Both the position numbers and the translations under genes were made by a program. Shown in pieces: positions 37,801 through 47,855 of a stretch of 64,000 nt of DNA. The stretch comes from Candidatus Eisenbergiella merdigallinarum. Lineage in GTDB: Bacteria; Bacillota; Clostridia; Lachnospirales; Lachnospiraceae. A model generated the notes under the pieces. The model was not told the origin of the DNA, did not search any database, and was given only the letters and a program-made list of their open reading frames with translations. The first letter of the stretch is position 1. The number at the start of each line of letters is the position of its first letter. Where the stretch lies: contig DWXE01000043.1 in the NCBI GenBank assembly GCA_019119355.1, forward strand, positions 87,277 through 151,276, read 5' to 3'.

Positions 37801-38553
37801 TCAATCATAATACACTTCCATCAGCATAAGCCCCCGGGCCGGAACCAGCGGGCCGGCCTGCTGCCGGTCCTTCCCGGCCAGCACCCGTTTCACGTCGCCC
37901 GGCGCCCTCTTCGACAGGCCCACTTCCAGGAGCGTTCCCGTCAGGATCCGCACCATATGGTACAAAAAACCGTCCCCGGTGTAGGTGAAGCGGATTTCCT
38001 CCCCCTCCCGTTCGATCCGGATCTTCTCGATGGTGCGCACCGTGGATTTTTTCCCCTTTTTCGCGGAGGTAAAGGCGGCGAAATCGTGGGTTCCCTCCAG
38101 GAACGAAGCCGCCAGAGCCATGGAAGCCACGTCCAGGGGCTCTTCGACCTGATGGATGAACTTCCGGCGAAACACGTTGGGGGTGCGGCTGTTCCATACC
38201 CGGTAGCAGTAGGTCTTCCCCCTGGCGTTGTACCTGGCGTGAAAGCGGGGAGCCGCTTCCTGACAGGAGACCACCGCCACGTCCTCCGGCAGATACCGGT
38301 TCATGGTCTCCATCAGCTCCCCGGGCGAAAGCTCCGTATCCATGCGGAAGTTCGCCGCCTGCCCCAGGGCGTGAACGCCGGCGTCCGTCCTGCCGGAAGC
38401 GCAGATTTCCACCGGGGCGCCCGCGATTTTTTCCAGAAGGGCCTCGAACTTCGCCTGCAGGGTATTGGCGCTGCTCCCGCCGCCCTGGCGCTGCCATCCC
38501 TGGTAGCGCGTGCCCTCATACTGAATGACGATCTTAAAATTGCGCGCGCTCAC
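37801..38553 (-). CDS. truA: tRNA pseudouridine(38-40) synthase
   Basis: KIVIQYEGTRYQGWQRQ...ASGRTDAGVHALGQAANF. Confidence 0.96.
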   Translation of the reverse strand: MSARNFKIVIQYEGTRYQGWQRQGGGSSANTLQAKFEALLEKIAGAPVEICASGRTDAGVHALGQAANFRMDTELSPGELMETMNRYLPEDVAVVSCQEAAPRFHARYNARGKTYCYRVWNSRTPNVFRRKFIHQVEEPLDVASMALAASFLEGTHDFAAFTSAKKGKKSTVRTIEKIRIEREGEEIRFTYTGDGFLYHMVRILTGTLLEVGLSKRAPGDVKRVLAGKDRQQAGPLVPARGLMLMEVYYD

Positions 38554-39536
38554 AGGACCTCCCAGGGATTTTCCTTCCCGTCCATCACCAGCCTGCAGCC
38601 GGTCAGAGAGTCCCGGATCACCGTTTTGACCTCTTCGTCTGTATAGAAGGCCATGTGGTGGGAAACGGTCACGTTGGGGAAGCTGCGCAGCAGGGCCAGC
38701 TCCCGGTTTTTCAGGATATGGTTCTTATGGTCGTAATAATACAGGCCGAACTCGTTCTCCACCACGTCCAGCCCGGCGGCGCCCACCTTGCCGCTCTCCA
38801 GGGCGGCGATCAGCGCACCCGAATCGATGAGCCCTCCCCTGGCCGTATTGACGATCACCACCCCGTCCTTCATGGCGGACAGGCTCTTTTCGTCGATGAG
38901 ATGGAAATTGTCCCCGGAGAGGGGCGCGTGCAGGGTGATCACGTCCGCCCGCTTCCACATTTCCTCCAGGGAAACGTACTCCGCCAGCTCTTTCACCTCT
39001 TCGCTTTCAAAAAGATCGTTGGCCAGGATTTCGCAGCCGAAGCCCGACAGGTTCCGGATCACCGTGCGCCCGATGCGGCCCGTTCCGACGACGCCCACGG
39101 TCAGGTCCTTTAATTCCCTTCCCTGAATCCCGTCCAGCGTGTAGTCCTGAAGCTGCGTCCGCTGCATGATCCGCTTCATCCTGCGGATGCTCATCAGGAT
39201 CAGCATCACCGCGTAATCCGCCACGCCGTGCGGGCCGTAGGGCGCGTTTCCCACCCGGATGCCGAATTCCCTGGCGGCCTTCATGTCGATATGGTCGTAG
39301 CCGATGGTCCTGGTCACCAGATATTTGACCCCGCGGAAAGCGAAGGCCGCCATCAGCTCCCGGTCGATGGGGGAGGTGATGATGTCCACGCATTCGCAGC
39401 CTTCGGCCAGACATGCGTTGTCCAGATCCGGGGCGTCCGGGCAGGTGACGAGACCGATCCCCAGCTCCCGGGCATATGTTTCAAACCATTCCGCCTCGTC
39501 AAAGGGACGGAGATTGTAAACCGCAACTTTTCCCAT
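38550..39536 (-). CDS. D-2-hydroxyacid / D-lactate dehydrogenase family
   Basis: VKYLVTRTIGYDHIDMKAAREFGIRVGNAPYGPHGVADYAV...VGVVGTGRIGRTVIRNL. Confidence 0.93.
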   Translation of the reverse strand: MGKVAVYNLRPFDEAEWFETYARELGIGLVTCPDAPDLDNACLAEGCECVDIITSPIDRELMAAFAFRGVKYLVTRTIGYDHIDMKAAREFGIRVGNAPYGPHGVADYAVMLILMSIRRMKRIMQRTQLQDYTLDGIQGRELKDLTVGVVGTGRIGRTVIRNLSGFGCEILANDLFESEEVKELAEYVSLEEMWKRADVITLHAPLSGDNFHLIDEKSLSAMKDGVVIVNTARGGLIDSGALIAALESGKVGAAGLDVVENEFGLYYYDHKNHILKNRELALLRSFPNVTVSHHMAFYTDEEVKTVIRDSLTGCRLVMDGKENPWEVL

Positions 39537-40687
39537 CAGGGTTCCTCCTTTTTATCCTCTTCCGTCAGCCGGCGGAACCGGTTGAATCCGCGGATCAGAA
39601 TCTTCAGGCTGTCGATGGTGGTGGAGAAGAATCCGGCCTGATACATGTTCGCCAGGATGATCCCCAGCGGCACGGCCAGGATCATACCCCCGACGCCGCC
39701 CACCTTATAGCCGATGAACAGAAGAAACAGGGTGGGGATGGCCGGCACGCCGATGGAATCCCCCACGATTTTGGGCTGGATCAGCTGGCGGGCCAGCTGC
39801 CCCACGCCCCAGATGATCAAAAGCCCCACCGCCATTTTGTAATCGCCGCCCAGAATCTTGATCACCGCCCAGGGCACCAGCACGGTCCCCGTGCCGAATA
39901 CCGGGAAGAAATCCAGCACCGCGATGCCCAAAGCGATGATCAGGGCGTACTCGATCCCCAGGATCAGGAAGCCGATCACCAGCAGGAAGTACATCCAGAT
40001 TCCGATCTTAAACTGCGCTCTGAAATATCCCCCCACCGCGCTCATCATGCTGCCGTACATCAGGGACCATTTTTCTCGGAATCCGGCCGGCACGTATTTG
40101 TGCAGGGTGTGGATCACTTCTTCCCGCTCCGCCACGAAAAAGTAGGAGGAGAGCAGGCACATGATGACGCTGATGAAGATCGAAGGGATGTTCCGCGCGA
40201 AGTTCCCCACCGCCGAAACGGTGGGCGTGCTCAGCTCGTTGGCCACCCCGCTCAAAAAACCGTTCAGGCCGTCCATGAGGCCCGCCAGCTGCTCCTCCAG
40301 ATTTGCCGGGAGATAGCGCCCCAGCCCCGTCAGCGCCTTTCCGGCGTTGCCCACGTCCTCCTCCAGCGCGCGCCAGATGTCGGGGAGTTCATGGACGAAG
40401 CCCACGGCCTCCCGCACCAGGATCGAACCGATCCAGTAGCCCGCGCCGATCACCAGCGCGATGGCCGCGATGATGACGATGGCGGAGCCCGCCTTCCTCC
40501 GGATGCGGATTTTTTCATCCAGAAAGCGGACCAGCGGATTGGCGATCAGGGCGATGATCCAGCCCACCACAAAGGGCATGAAAAAGCCCACCACCCGCGG
40601 CACCACGAACAGGACGAACAGAAGGGCGGCCAGGGCCGTCAGCAGGTTCAGACACACTTTGACATATTTTTTCGCGGAACGGTTCAT
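39536..40687 (-). CDS. AI-2E family transporter
   Basis: Multi-TM; VLVPWAVIKILGGDYKMAVGLLIIWGVGQLARQLIQPKIVGDSIGVPAIPTLFLLFIGYKVGG. Confidence 0.9.
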   Translation of the reverse strand: MNRSAKKYVKVCLNLLTALAALLFVLFVVPRVVGFFMPFVVGWIIALIANPLVRFLDEKIRIRRKAGSAIVIIAAIALVIGAGYWIGSILVREAVGFVHELPDIWRALEEDVGNAGKALTGLGRYLPANLEEQLAGLMDGLNGFLSGVANELSTPTVSAVGNFARNIPSIFISVIMCLLSSYFFVAEREEVIHTLHKYVPAGFREKWSLMYGSMMSAVGGYFRAQFKIGIWMYFLLVIGFLILGIEYALIIALGIAVLDFFPVFGTGTVLVPWAVIKILGGDYKMAVGLLIIWGVGQLARQLIQPKIVGDSIGVPAIPTLFLLFIGYKVGGVGGMILAVPLGIILANMYQAGFFSTTIDSLKILIRGFNRFRRLTEEDKKEEP

Positions 40688-41283
40688 GGCTTTTCTTCCT
40701 CCGGCAAAAGGCCGTCCAGCACGCCGTATATTTCCTCCCGCCCCTGTTTGGAAAGGGAGGAAAAGGGGATCACGACCGTTCCCTTTTCCGCCTGCAGGCC
40801 GTCCCGGATGGCCTTCACATGTTTCGCCACCTGGCTGCGGTTGATCTTATCCAGCTTCGTGGCGATGATGATGGGATGATACCCGTAGTGCAGCATCCAG
40901 CGATACATCTCCCGGTCGTTGGCGGAGGGGTCGTGCCGGATATCAACCAGCAGAAAGACCGCTTTGAGCTGCTTCGAGCCGTGAAGATAGCGTTCGATCA
41001 TCTTCCCCCACTGGGCCTTCACCTGCTCGTTGGCCTTCGCATAGCCGTATCCCGGCAGATCCACCAGATAAAACCGGCCGTTGACGTTGTAAAAATTGAT
41101 GGTCTGGGTCTTCCCCGGCTGGGAGGAGGTCCGGGCCAGGCTCTTGCGGTTCATCACCGCGTTGATCAGAGAGGACTTCCCCACATTGCTCCTGCCCGCA
41201 AAGGCGATTTCCGGCAGTTCATTCTCCGGCAGCCGGCTGGTCACCCCGCACACCGTCTCCAGATTCACCGTTTTGATTACCAT
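40684..41283 (-). CDS. ysxC: Ribosome biogenesis GTPase YihA/YsxC/EngB
   Basis: LPEIAFAGRSNVGKSSLINAVMNRKSLARTSSQPGKTQTINFYNVNGRFYLVDLPGYGYA. Confidence 0.96.
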   Translation of the reverse strand: MVIKTVNLETVCGVTSRLPENELPEIAFAGRSNVGKSSLINAVMNRKSLARTSSQPGKTQTINFYNVNGRFYLVDLPGYGYAKANEQVKAQWGKMIERYLHGSKQLKAVFLLVDIRHDPSANDREMYRWMLHYGYHPIIIATKLDKINRSQVAKHVKAIRDGLQAEKGTVVIPFSSLSKQGREEIYGVLDGLLPEEEKP

Positions 41284-43615
41284 AAGCGCCCATCTCTCCT
41301 TCCCCGTTTACAAACGCGTGTCGGATCACATCATCCATGGTTTCCACAAAAAGGATTTCCAGCCCGGATTTGATTTCTCCGGGGACCTCTTCCACATCCG
41401 GCCTGTTCTTCTCCGGCACCAGCACAGTGCGCATTCCCGCCGTCTTCGCGGCCAGGATCTTTTCCTTGAGCCCGCCGATGGGCAGCACCCGGCCGCGCAG
41501 GGTGATCTCCCCGGTCATGGCCACGTCCGCCCGCACCGGGATTTTCGTCAGTGCGGACAAGAGCGCAGTCGCCATGGTAATCCCGGCGGAGGGGCCGTCC
41601 TTGGGCACCGCCCCCTCCGGGATGTGGATGTGGAAATCGCTGTTCTGAAATGTTTCCTGTGAAATCCCGTATTTTTCGCTGACCGAGCGGATGTAGCTGA
41701 TCCCGGCCAGTGCGGATTCCTTCATCACATCCCCCAGCTGTCCGGTGAGCTCCACCTCGCCCTTGCCGGGCATGATGTTCACCTCGATCTGCAGCGTCTC
41801 TCCGCCCACGCTGGTCCAGGCCAGCCCCCGGACGATCCCGACCTCGTCCGATTTATTGGCCCGGATGGAATTGTACCGGCGTTTTCCCAGATAGCGCTCC
41901 AGATTCCGCGCGCTCACCCGGACACAGCTCCTGTCCTTCTGCAAAATCTCCCTGGCGGCCTTCCGGCAGATCTCGCCGATCTTCCTTTCCAGCTCGCGCA
42001 CGCCCGCCTCCCTGGTATAGGAAGCGATGACCTCTTTCAGGGCGCTGTCCGACAGGATCAGCTTTCCGCCGTCCATCCCGTTTTTCTTCAGCTGTTTGTC
42101 CAGCAAATGTTCTTTGGCGATATGAAATTTTTCATTGGCCGTATAGCTGGTCACCTCGATCACTTCCATCCGGTCCAGAAGGGGCCGGGGAATGGTCTCC
42201 GTGGTGTTGGCCGTGGCGATGAAGAGCACTTCGGACAGATCCAGGGGGATCTCGATGTAATGATCCCGGAAATGGCTGTTCTGCTCGCTGTCCAGTACCT
42301 CCAGCAGGGCGGAGGACGTATCCCCCTTATAATCGCTGGACACCTTGTCGATCTCGTCCAGAAGCATCAGCGGGTTCTTCACCCCCGCCTGCTTTAAGCC
42401 CGCGGCGATCCGTCCGGGCATGGCGCCCACATAGGTCCTCCTGTGGCCGCGGATTTCCGCCTCATCCCGCACGCCGCCCAGGCAGATGCGGACGTACTTC
42501 TTGTTCAGGGCTTCCGCCACGCTTCTGGCGATGGAAGTCTTTCCCGTGCCGGGAGGACCCACCAGGCAGATGATGGGGCTGTCCCCGCACTTCGTCAGGG
42601 CCCGGACCGCCAAAAACTCCAACATCCGCTCCTTCACCTGCTCGAGCCCGTAATGATCCCGCTCCAGAATCCGCTCCGCCCGGGACACGTCCGTATTGTC
42701 TTTGGAGGCCCTGTTCCAGGGCAGTTCCAGAAGGGTCTGAATATATCCCCGCTCCACGCTGGACTCCGCGCTGTTGCTCCCGAGGTTTTTAAACCGGGCG
42801 ATCTCCCGGGCGATCTTCTCCTTCACCTCTTTGGGCGCTTTCAGAGCATCCAGCTGGCTCTCGAACTGGGCGCCTTCGGACAGATCATCCTCCCCCAGCT
42901 CCTGCTGGATATAGCGGAGCTGTTCTCTCAGGATATAGTCCTTCTGGTTTTTGTCCACCCGCTCCTTCACCTTTTCCGCCAGATCCGCGCGGATCTTCGC
43001 CACTTCGATCTCGTCGGACAAAATCCCGGCCAGCACTTCATAGCGCTCCGAAACGTCCAGCGCGTCCAGCACTTTCTGCTTCAGGGTATAGTCCACGGGC
43101 ATGCTCTCCACGATCTGATCCAGCAGATGCCCCAGGCTGTGGATCTCGTCCATGTGCCGAAGGAGCGTTCTCCCGGTTCTGGGATAGATGCGGCAGTATT
43201 CGGCGAACAGCTCCCGGATGTTCCGGCTCATGGCCTCTTCTTCGTTGAAATTCTCTATTTTTCCGATGTCCTGCGCCTCTTCCACCTCGGCGCAGAGCCA
43301 GGCGGTTTCCTCCGGCGAAAATCCGTGCAGAATTCCCCGGGAGATCCCCTCCACCATCACGCGCACCAGGTTGTCGGGCAGCTTCGTCACCTGCCTGACC
43401 CGGGCGATACAGCCCACCCGGTAGACGTCGTCCTGCTGAGGCGCTTCCGTTTCAGGCCGCTTCTGGGCCACCAGAAACACCCTCTGATCGTCGCACATGG
43501 CCTGTTCCACCGCCTGAATGGACTTTTCGCGGCTCAGATCAAAATGTATCATCATATCCGGCAGGATGGTCATCCCCCGCAGGGCCACCGCCGGCATCCT
43601 CTCTCGCATTTCCAT
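41219..43615 (-). CDS. lon: Endopeptidase La (Lon protease)
   Basis: VGPPGTGKTSIARSVAEALNKKYVRICLGGVRDEAEIRGHRRTYVGAMPGRI; PKDGPSAGITMATALLSAL. Confidence 0.97.
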   Translation of the reverse strand: MEMRERMPAVALRGMTILPDMMIHFDLSREKSIQAVEQAMCDDQRVFLVAQKRPETEAPQQDDVYRVGCIARVRQVTKLPDNLVRVMVEGISRGILHGFSPEETAWLCAEVEEAQDIGKIENFNEEEAMSRNIRELFAEYCRIYPRTGRTLLRHMDEIHSLGHLLDQIVESMPVDYTLKQKVLDALDVSERYEVLAGILSDEIEVAKIRADLAEKVKERVDKNQKDYILREQLRYIQQELGEDDLSEGAQFESQLDALKAPKEVKEKIAREIARFKNLGSNSAESSVERGYIQTLLELPWNRASKDNTDVSRAERILERDHYGLEQVKERMLEFLAVRALTKCGDSPIICLVGPPGTGKTSIARSVAEALNKKYVRICLGGVRDEAEIRGHRRTYVGAMPGRIAAGLKQAGVKNPLMLLDEIDKVSSDYKGDTSSALLEVLDSEQNSHFRDHYIEIPLDLSEVLFIATANTTETIPRPLLDRMEVIEVTSYTANEKFHIAKEHLLDKQLKKNGMDGGKLILSDSALKEVIASYTREAGVRELERKIGEICRKAAREILQKDRSCVRVSARNLERYLGKRRYNSIRANKSDEVGIVRGLAWTSVGGETLQIEVNIMPGKGEVELTGQLGDVMKESALAGISYIRSVSEKYGISQETFQNSDFHIHIPEGAVPKDGPSAGITMATALLSALTKIPVRADVAMTGEITLRGRVLPIGGLKEKILAAKTAGMRTVLVPEKNRPDVEEVPGEIKSGLEILFVETMDDVIRHAFVNGEGEMGAYGNQNGESGDGVRGDQPAAGE

Positions 43616-43634
43616 AAAAACTCCGTTAAAAAAT

Positions 43635-43666
43635 CAGACGCCCGCCCTGTTCGGGCAGAGCGTCTG
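43635..43666 (-). terminator. Stem-loop 3' of the clpX hairpin cluster
   Basis: cagacgcccgccctg ttcgggcagagcgtctg inverted repeat. Confidence 0.5.
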
Positions 43667-43673
43667 TTCATTT

Positions 43674-43704
43674 ATGCGACAGGAAAGTTCCTTTCCTGTC
43701 GCAT
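43674..43704. repeat. 31-nt perfect palindromic element
   Basis: ATGCGACAGGAAAG-TTC-CTTTCCTGTCGCAT, 14/14 arm pairing. Confidence 0.85.
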
Positions 43705-43787
43705 AAAAACCTCCGTTGGATCGCACTGCGACGGAAAAGAGAATGTCGCTTGCGCGACCCGTCGCACAGGCAATTTTTAATTGCCGG

Positions 43788-43811
43788 GAGAATCCCGCAA
43801 GCGGGATTCTC
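43788..43811 (-). terminator. Hairpin at clpX stop codon
   Basis: gagaatcccgc aa gcgggattctc, 11-bp perfect arms; overlaps the clpX TGA. Confidence 0.6.
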
Positions 43812-45084
43812 ATTTCGCCTCTTTGAATCCTTCCAAAAGCCCCTGCTTTTCCTTCCGGACCACCATGGGCTGGCTCGTGCCTTCCACCGCTTCCCTGGTG
43901 ACGATGCACTGGGTGATGGCGGGATCCGAAGGGATCTGGTACATGATGTCCATCATCGCCTTCTCCATGATGGAACGCAGCCCTCTGGCCCCCGTCTTTC
44001 TCTCCAGGGCCTTGTCGGCGATGGCTTCCACCGCCTCCCGTTCGAAGGTCAGCTTCACGTGATCGTAGCCGAACAGCTTCTGATACTGCTTGATCAGAGC
44101 GCTCTTTGGCTCCGTCAGAATCCGGATCAGCGCCTCCCGGTCCAGTCCCTTTAAGGAAACGTTGATCGGCACCCTTCCCACGAATTCGGGGATCAGGCCG
44201 TACTTGACCAGATCCTGAGGGGTCACTTCCGCATACAGCTCCGTGGCCGACCGGTCCGCGTTGGAGGTGATCTCCGCGTTGAAACCGATGCTCTTCCTGT
44301 CCAGCCGCGCTTCCACGATCCGGTCGATGCCGTCGAACGCGCCGCCGCAGATGAAGAGGATATTCGTGGTATCGATGGGGATCAGCTCCTGCTGCGGGTG
44401 CTTGCGCCCTCCCTGGGGCGGCACGCTGGCAACGGTGCCCTCCACGATCTTCAAAAGAGCCTGCTGCACGCCCTCCCCGGACACATCCCGGGTGATGGAC
44501 ACGTTCTCGCTCTTTTTGGTAATCTTGTCGATCTCGTCGATGTAGACGATGCCCAGCTGGGCTCTCTCCACATCGTAGTCCGCGGCCTGGATGAGCTTTA
44601 AGAGGATGTTTTCCACGTCCTCGCCCACATAGCCCGCCTCGGTCAGGGTAGTGGCGTCCGCGATGGCGAAGGGCACGTTGATGATTTTTGCCAGGGTCTG
44701 GGCCAGATAGGTCTTGCCGCTCCCCGTAGGCCCCAGCATGAGGATGTTGGACTTCTGCAGCTCCACATCGTCGCTGTCATCCCGCGCCATCACGCGCTTG
44801 TAGTGGTTGTAAACCGCCACGGACAGCACTTTTTTCGCCTCTTCCTGGCCGATCACGTAATCGTCCAAAAACTCCTTGATCTGCGCCGGCTTCAGCAGTT
44901 TGATCTGCATGGGTTCCAGCCCCTGATTTTCTTCATCCTCTTCTTCGATGATTTCCGCGCAGATATCCACGCACTCATCGCAGATATACACGCCGTCAGG
45001 CCCCGCAATCAGCTTGTGGACCTGATCCTGCGTCTTATGGCAAAACGAACATCTCACCTGATCTTCAGAATTTCTGCCTGCCAT
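43810..45084 (-). CDS. clpX: ATP-dependent Clp protease ATP-binding subunit ClpX
   Basis: [39 protein letters not shown]...[20 protein letters not shown]. Confidence 0.98.
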   Translation of the reverse strand: MAGRNSEDQVRCSFCHKTQDQVHKLIAGPDGVYICDECVDICAEIIEEEDEENQGLEPMQIKLLKPAQIKEFLDDYVIGQEEAKKVLSVAVYNHYKRVMARDDSDDVELQKSNILMLGPTGSGKTYLAQTLAKIINVPFAIADATTLTEAGYVGEDVENILLKLIQAADYDVERAQLGIVYIDEIDKITKKSENVSITRDVSGEGVQQALLKIVEGTVASVPPQGGRKHPQQELIPIDTTNILFICGGAFDGIDRIVEARLDRKSIGFNAEITSNADRSATELYAEVTPQDLVKYGLIPEFVGRVPINVSLKGLDREALIRILTEPKSALIKQYQKLFGYDHVKLTFEREAVEAIADKALERKTGARGLRSIMEKAMMDIMYQIPSDPAITQCIVTREAVEGTSQPMVVRKEKQGLLEGFKEAK

Positions 45085-45102
45085 TCTTTACTCCTGTCTG
45101 TT

Positions 45103-45699
45103 TTACTTGAGCGAATCCTCATGAGAGGAAATGACCATGTCGATCAGCCCGTATTCCTTCGCTTCCTCGGCGGTCTTCCAGTTGTCCCTCTCCGTGTCGG
45201 CCGCGATCACGTCGTACTCTTTCCCAGTATTCTCCGCCATGATCCGGTTCATTCGCTCTTTGATCTTCAAAATATGCTTCGCGTTGATCTCGATATCCGT
45301 CGCCTGTCCCTGGGCGCCGCCCAGAGGCTGGTGGATCATGATCTCCGCGTTGGGCAGCGCCATGCGCTTGCCCTTCGTGCCGCCCGCCAGCAGGAACGCG
45401 CCCATGCTGGCCGCCATGCCGATGCAGATGGTGGACACATCGCATTTGATATATTTCATCGTATCGTAGATCGCCATCCCGGCGGAAATCGATCCGCCCG
45501 GGCTGTTGATATACAGATGGATATCCTTATCCGGATCTTCCGACTCCAGGAAAAGAAGCTGCGCCACCACCAGGCTGGCGGTGGTATCGTTGACCTCTTC
45601 CCCGAGGAAGATGATCCTCTCCTTCAGCAATCTGGAAAAAATATCGTAAGAACGTTCCCCCCGGCTCGTCTGCTCTATGACATAAGGCACCAAACTCAT
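45103..45699 (-). CDS. clpP: ATP-dependent Clp protease proteolytic subunit
   Basis: [38 protein letters not shown]...[21 protein letters not shown]. Confidence 0.98.
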   Translation of the reverse strand: MSLVPYVIEQTSRGERSYDIFSRLLKERIIFLGEEVNDTTASLVVAQLLFLESEDPDKDIHLYINSPGGSISAGMAIYDTMKYIKCDVSTICIGMAASMGAFLLAGGTKGKRMALPNAEIMIHQPLGGAQGQATDIEINAKHILKIKERMNRIMAENTGKEYDVIAADTERDNWKTAEEAKEYGLIDMVISSHEDSLK

Positions 45700-45764
45700 T
45701 CTGTAAACCTCGCTTTCACCGCCGATACGCGGTCAGTCATGCGGTTTTCTGAATCCGCCGAAAA

Positions 45765-47057
45765 TCACTCGTCCTTTTCTCTGGATTCTGCCACCACAAA
45801 TTCTACGGCCTTGCGGACAGCCAGATCTTCCATGATCTGCTTCCTGCCCTGCTCGCCCATCATATCCTTCACCTTATCCGCTTCCAGCTGATACATCTTC
45901 GCCATTCTTTCGATCTCGGCATCGTACTCTTCTTCGGAAGCAGCGATGTTCTCAGCGGCCGCAACGGCTTCCAGCACCAGTCTGGACTTGATCCTGCTCT
46001 CCGCCTGAGGCTTCATCTGCTCCATCATCTTATCGAAGGTCATGCCCGTGAACTGGAAGTACTGCTCGATGGACAGGCCCTGCATCTGCAGCCTCTGCGC
46101 GAAATCGTCCACCAGCTGTCTCTGCTGGGTCTCCACCATCGCCTCGGGAATCTCCATCTGAGCCCCGTCGATGATGGCCTGGATCACGGCGTCTTCCTTC
46201 GCCGCCTTCGCGTCCTCTTCCTTCTTCTCCGTCAGTTTCTTGCGAATGTCTTCCTTATATTCAGCCAGCGTCTCGAATTCGGAAACTTCTCCCGCGAATT
46301 CGTCGTTGAGCTCGGGCAGCTGCTTCTCCTTGATCTCCTTCACGGCGACCTGGAAAACGGCGGGCTTTCCGGCCAGCTCCGGCGCATGGTAATTCTCCGG
46401 GAAGGTCACGTTCACCTCGCAGGACTCCCCTGCGTTTTTCCCGATGAGCTGCTCCTCGAAGGTGTCGATAAAGGAATGGGAACCGATGACCAGGTTGTGG
46501 TTTTCCCCTTTGCCGCCTTCAAACGCGATGCCGTCCACAAACCCTTCATAATCGATCACCGCGGTATCCCCGTCCTGCACGGGCCGCCCTTCCACGGTCA
46601 CGGTTCTGGCGTTGTTCTCGCGCTGCTGCTGGAGGTCCGCGTCGATTTCCTCATCCGTCACCGTCACGTCCGCCTTCTCCACTTCGATTCCCTTATAGGC
46701 GCCCAGCGTCACTTCGGGCTTCAGCGCCACCTCGGCCGTGAAGATGAAAGGCTTTCCCTCTTCGATCTGGCTCACGTCGATCTTCGGGGAAGAAACGATG
46801 GTCTCTTCGCACTCCTCCAGAGCCTTCTCGTACGCTTCGGGGATGATCTCGTTGGCGGCATCTTCATAGAAAACGCCCTTGCCGTACATCTGCTCGATCA
46901 TCTTTCTGGGCACCTTGCCCTTTCTGAAGCCGGGAACGGAAATCTTTCCCTTATTTTTCTGATATGCGCTCTCCACCGCTTTGGAAAACTCTTCCGCGGA
47001 AACCTCGATGGTCAGCTTCGCCATGTTCTTTTCGAGCTTTTCTACCTGTAAACTCAT
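45765..47057 (-). CDS. tig: Trigger factor
   Basis: KLTIEVSAEEFSKAVESAYQKNKGKISVPGFRKGKVPRKMIEQMYG. Confidence 0.97.
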   Translation of the reverse strand: MSLQVEKLEKNMAKLTIEVSAEEFSKAVESAYQKNKGKISVPGFRKGKVPRKMIEQMYGKGVFYEDAANEIIPEAYEKALEECEETIVSSPKIDVSQIEEGKPFIFTAEVALKPEVTLGAYKGIEVEKADVTVTDEEIDADLQQQRENNARTVTVEGRPVQDGDTAVIDYEGFVDGIAFEGGKGENHNLVIGSHSFIDTFEEQLIGKNAGESCEVNVTFPENYHAPELAGKPAVFQVAVKEIKEKQLPELNDEFAGEVSEFETLAEYKEDIRKKLTEKKEEDAKAAKEDAVIQAIIDGAQMEIPEAMVETQQRQLVDDFAQRLQMQGLSIEQYFQFTGMTFDKMMEQMKPQAESRIKSRLVLEAVAAAENIAASEEEYDAEIERMAKMYQLEADKVKDMMGEQGRKQIMEDLAVRKAVEFVVAESREKDE

Positions 47058-47288
47058 GTGTTAATCCTCCTCGTATTCCTTTTGTCCAGGACAACTATCC
47101 TTCTGGCATAATGTCCGCCTCAGTCGTTTTTTCATATTCGGTTAACCGTAATTCCCGAAGAAAAGCAGGGCAGACCCACAGTCATTGTACGATTATAGCA
47201 TAAATGTCTTTAAAATACTAGCATTTTTTCGAGCATTGTTCTATACTTTTCCCTGTACGAATTTTACCGTTTACAGGAGGAAATGACT

Positions 47289-47855
47289 ATGAACAGCAAA
47301 ACCAAAAAGCTGGCGCAGACGGCCCTTCTTCTGGCGATCTGCCTGCTGAGCCAGTATTTCAAAAATCTGAGCGTCTATATCACGGGCCCCGTCATCAACG
47401 CCTGCCTGATCCTCTGCGCCCTGACCGCAGGGCTGCCCTGGGCAGCCATCCTCTGCGTGGTCACTCCCATCACCGCGTTTTTCATCGCGGGTTCCCCCAT
47501 CATGGCCGGGATTCCCCTGATGTTCCCCGCCATCATGGCCGGCAACTTCATCCTGACCTTTTTCGCCTGGTTTTTTGAAAAGAAAACGCGCCTGCGCTTC
47601 CGCCTTCCCGTCGGCCTCATGGCGGGCAGCGTCTTAAAGGGGCTCTTCATGGGCCTCGTCATCGTCGGCGTGCTGCTCCCCGCCTTCGGGAACAACATCG
47701 CCTCCCATCTGCCCAAACCCGAAGCGTTAAACGGCGTGCTGGCCACCGCCCGGACGACGTTCTCCGTAACCCAGCTGATCACCGCCCTCATCGGCAGCCT
47801 TCTGGCCTGGATCATCTGGACCCCTCTGAAAAAATATCTGAAAAACGAAGGCTGA
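47289..47855 (+). CDS. ECF transporter S-component-like membrane protein, substrate unknown
   Basis: QTALLLAICLLSQYFKNLSVYITGPVINACLILCALTAGLPWAAILCVVTPITAFFIAG...; RBS caggagg. Confidence 0.7.
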   Translation: MNSKTKKLAQTALLLAICLLSQYFKNLSVYITGPVINACLILCALTAGLPWAAILCVVTPITAFFIAGSPIMAGIPLMFPAIMAGNFILTFFAWFFEKKTRLRFRLPVGLMAGSVLKGLFMGLVIVGVLLPAFGNNIASHLPKPEALNGVLATARTTFSVTQLITALIGSLLAWIIWTPLKKYLKNEG

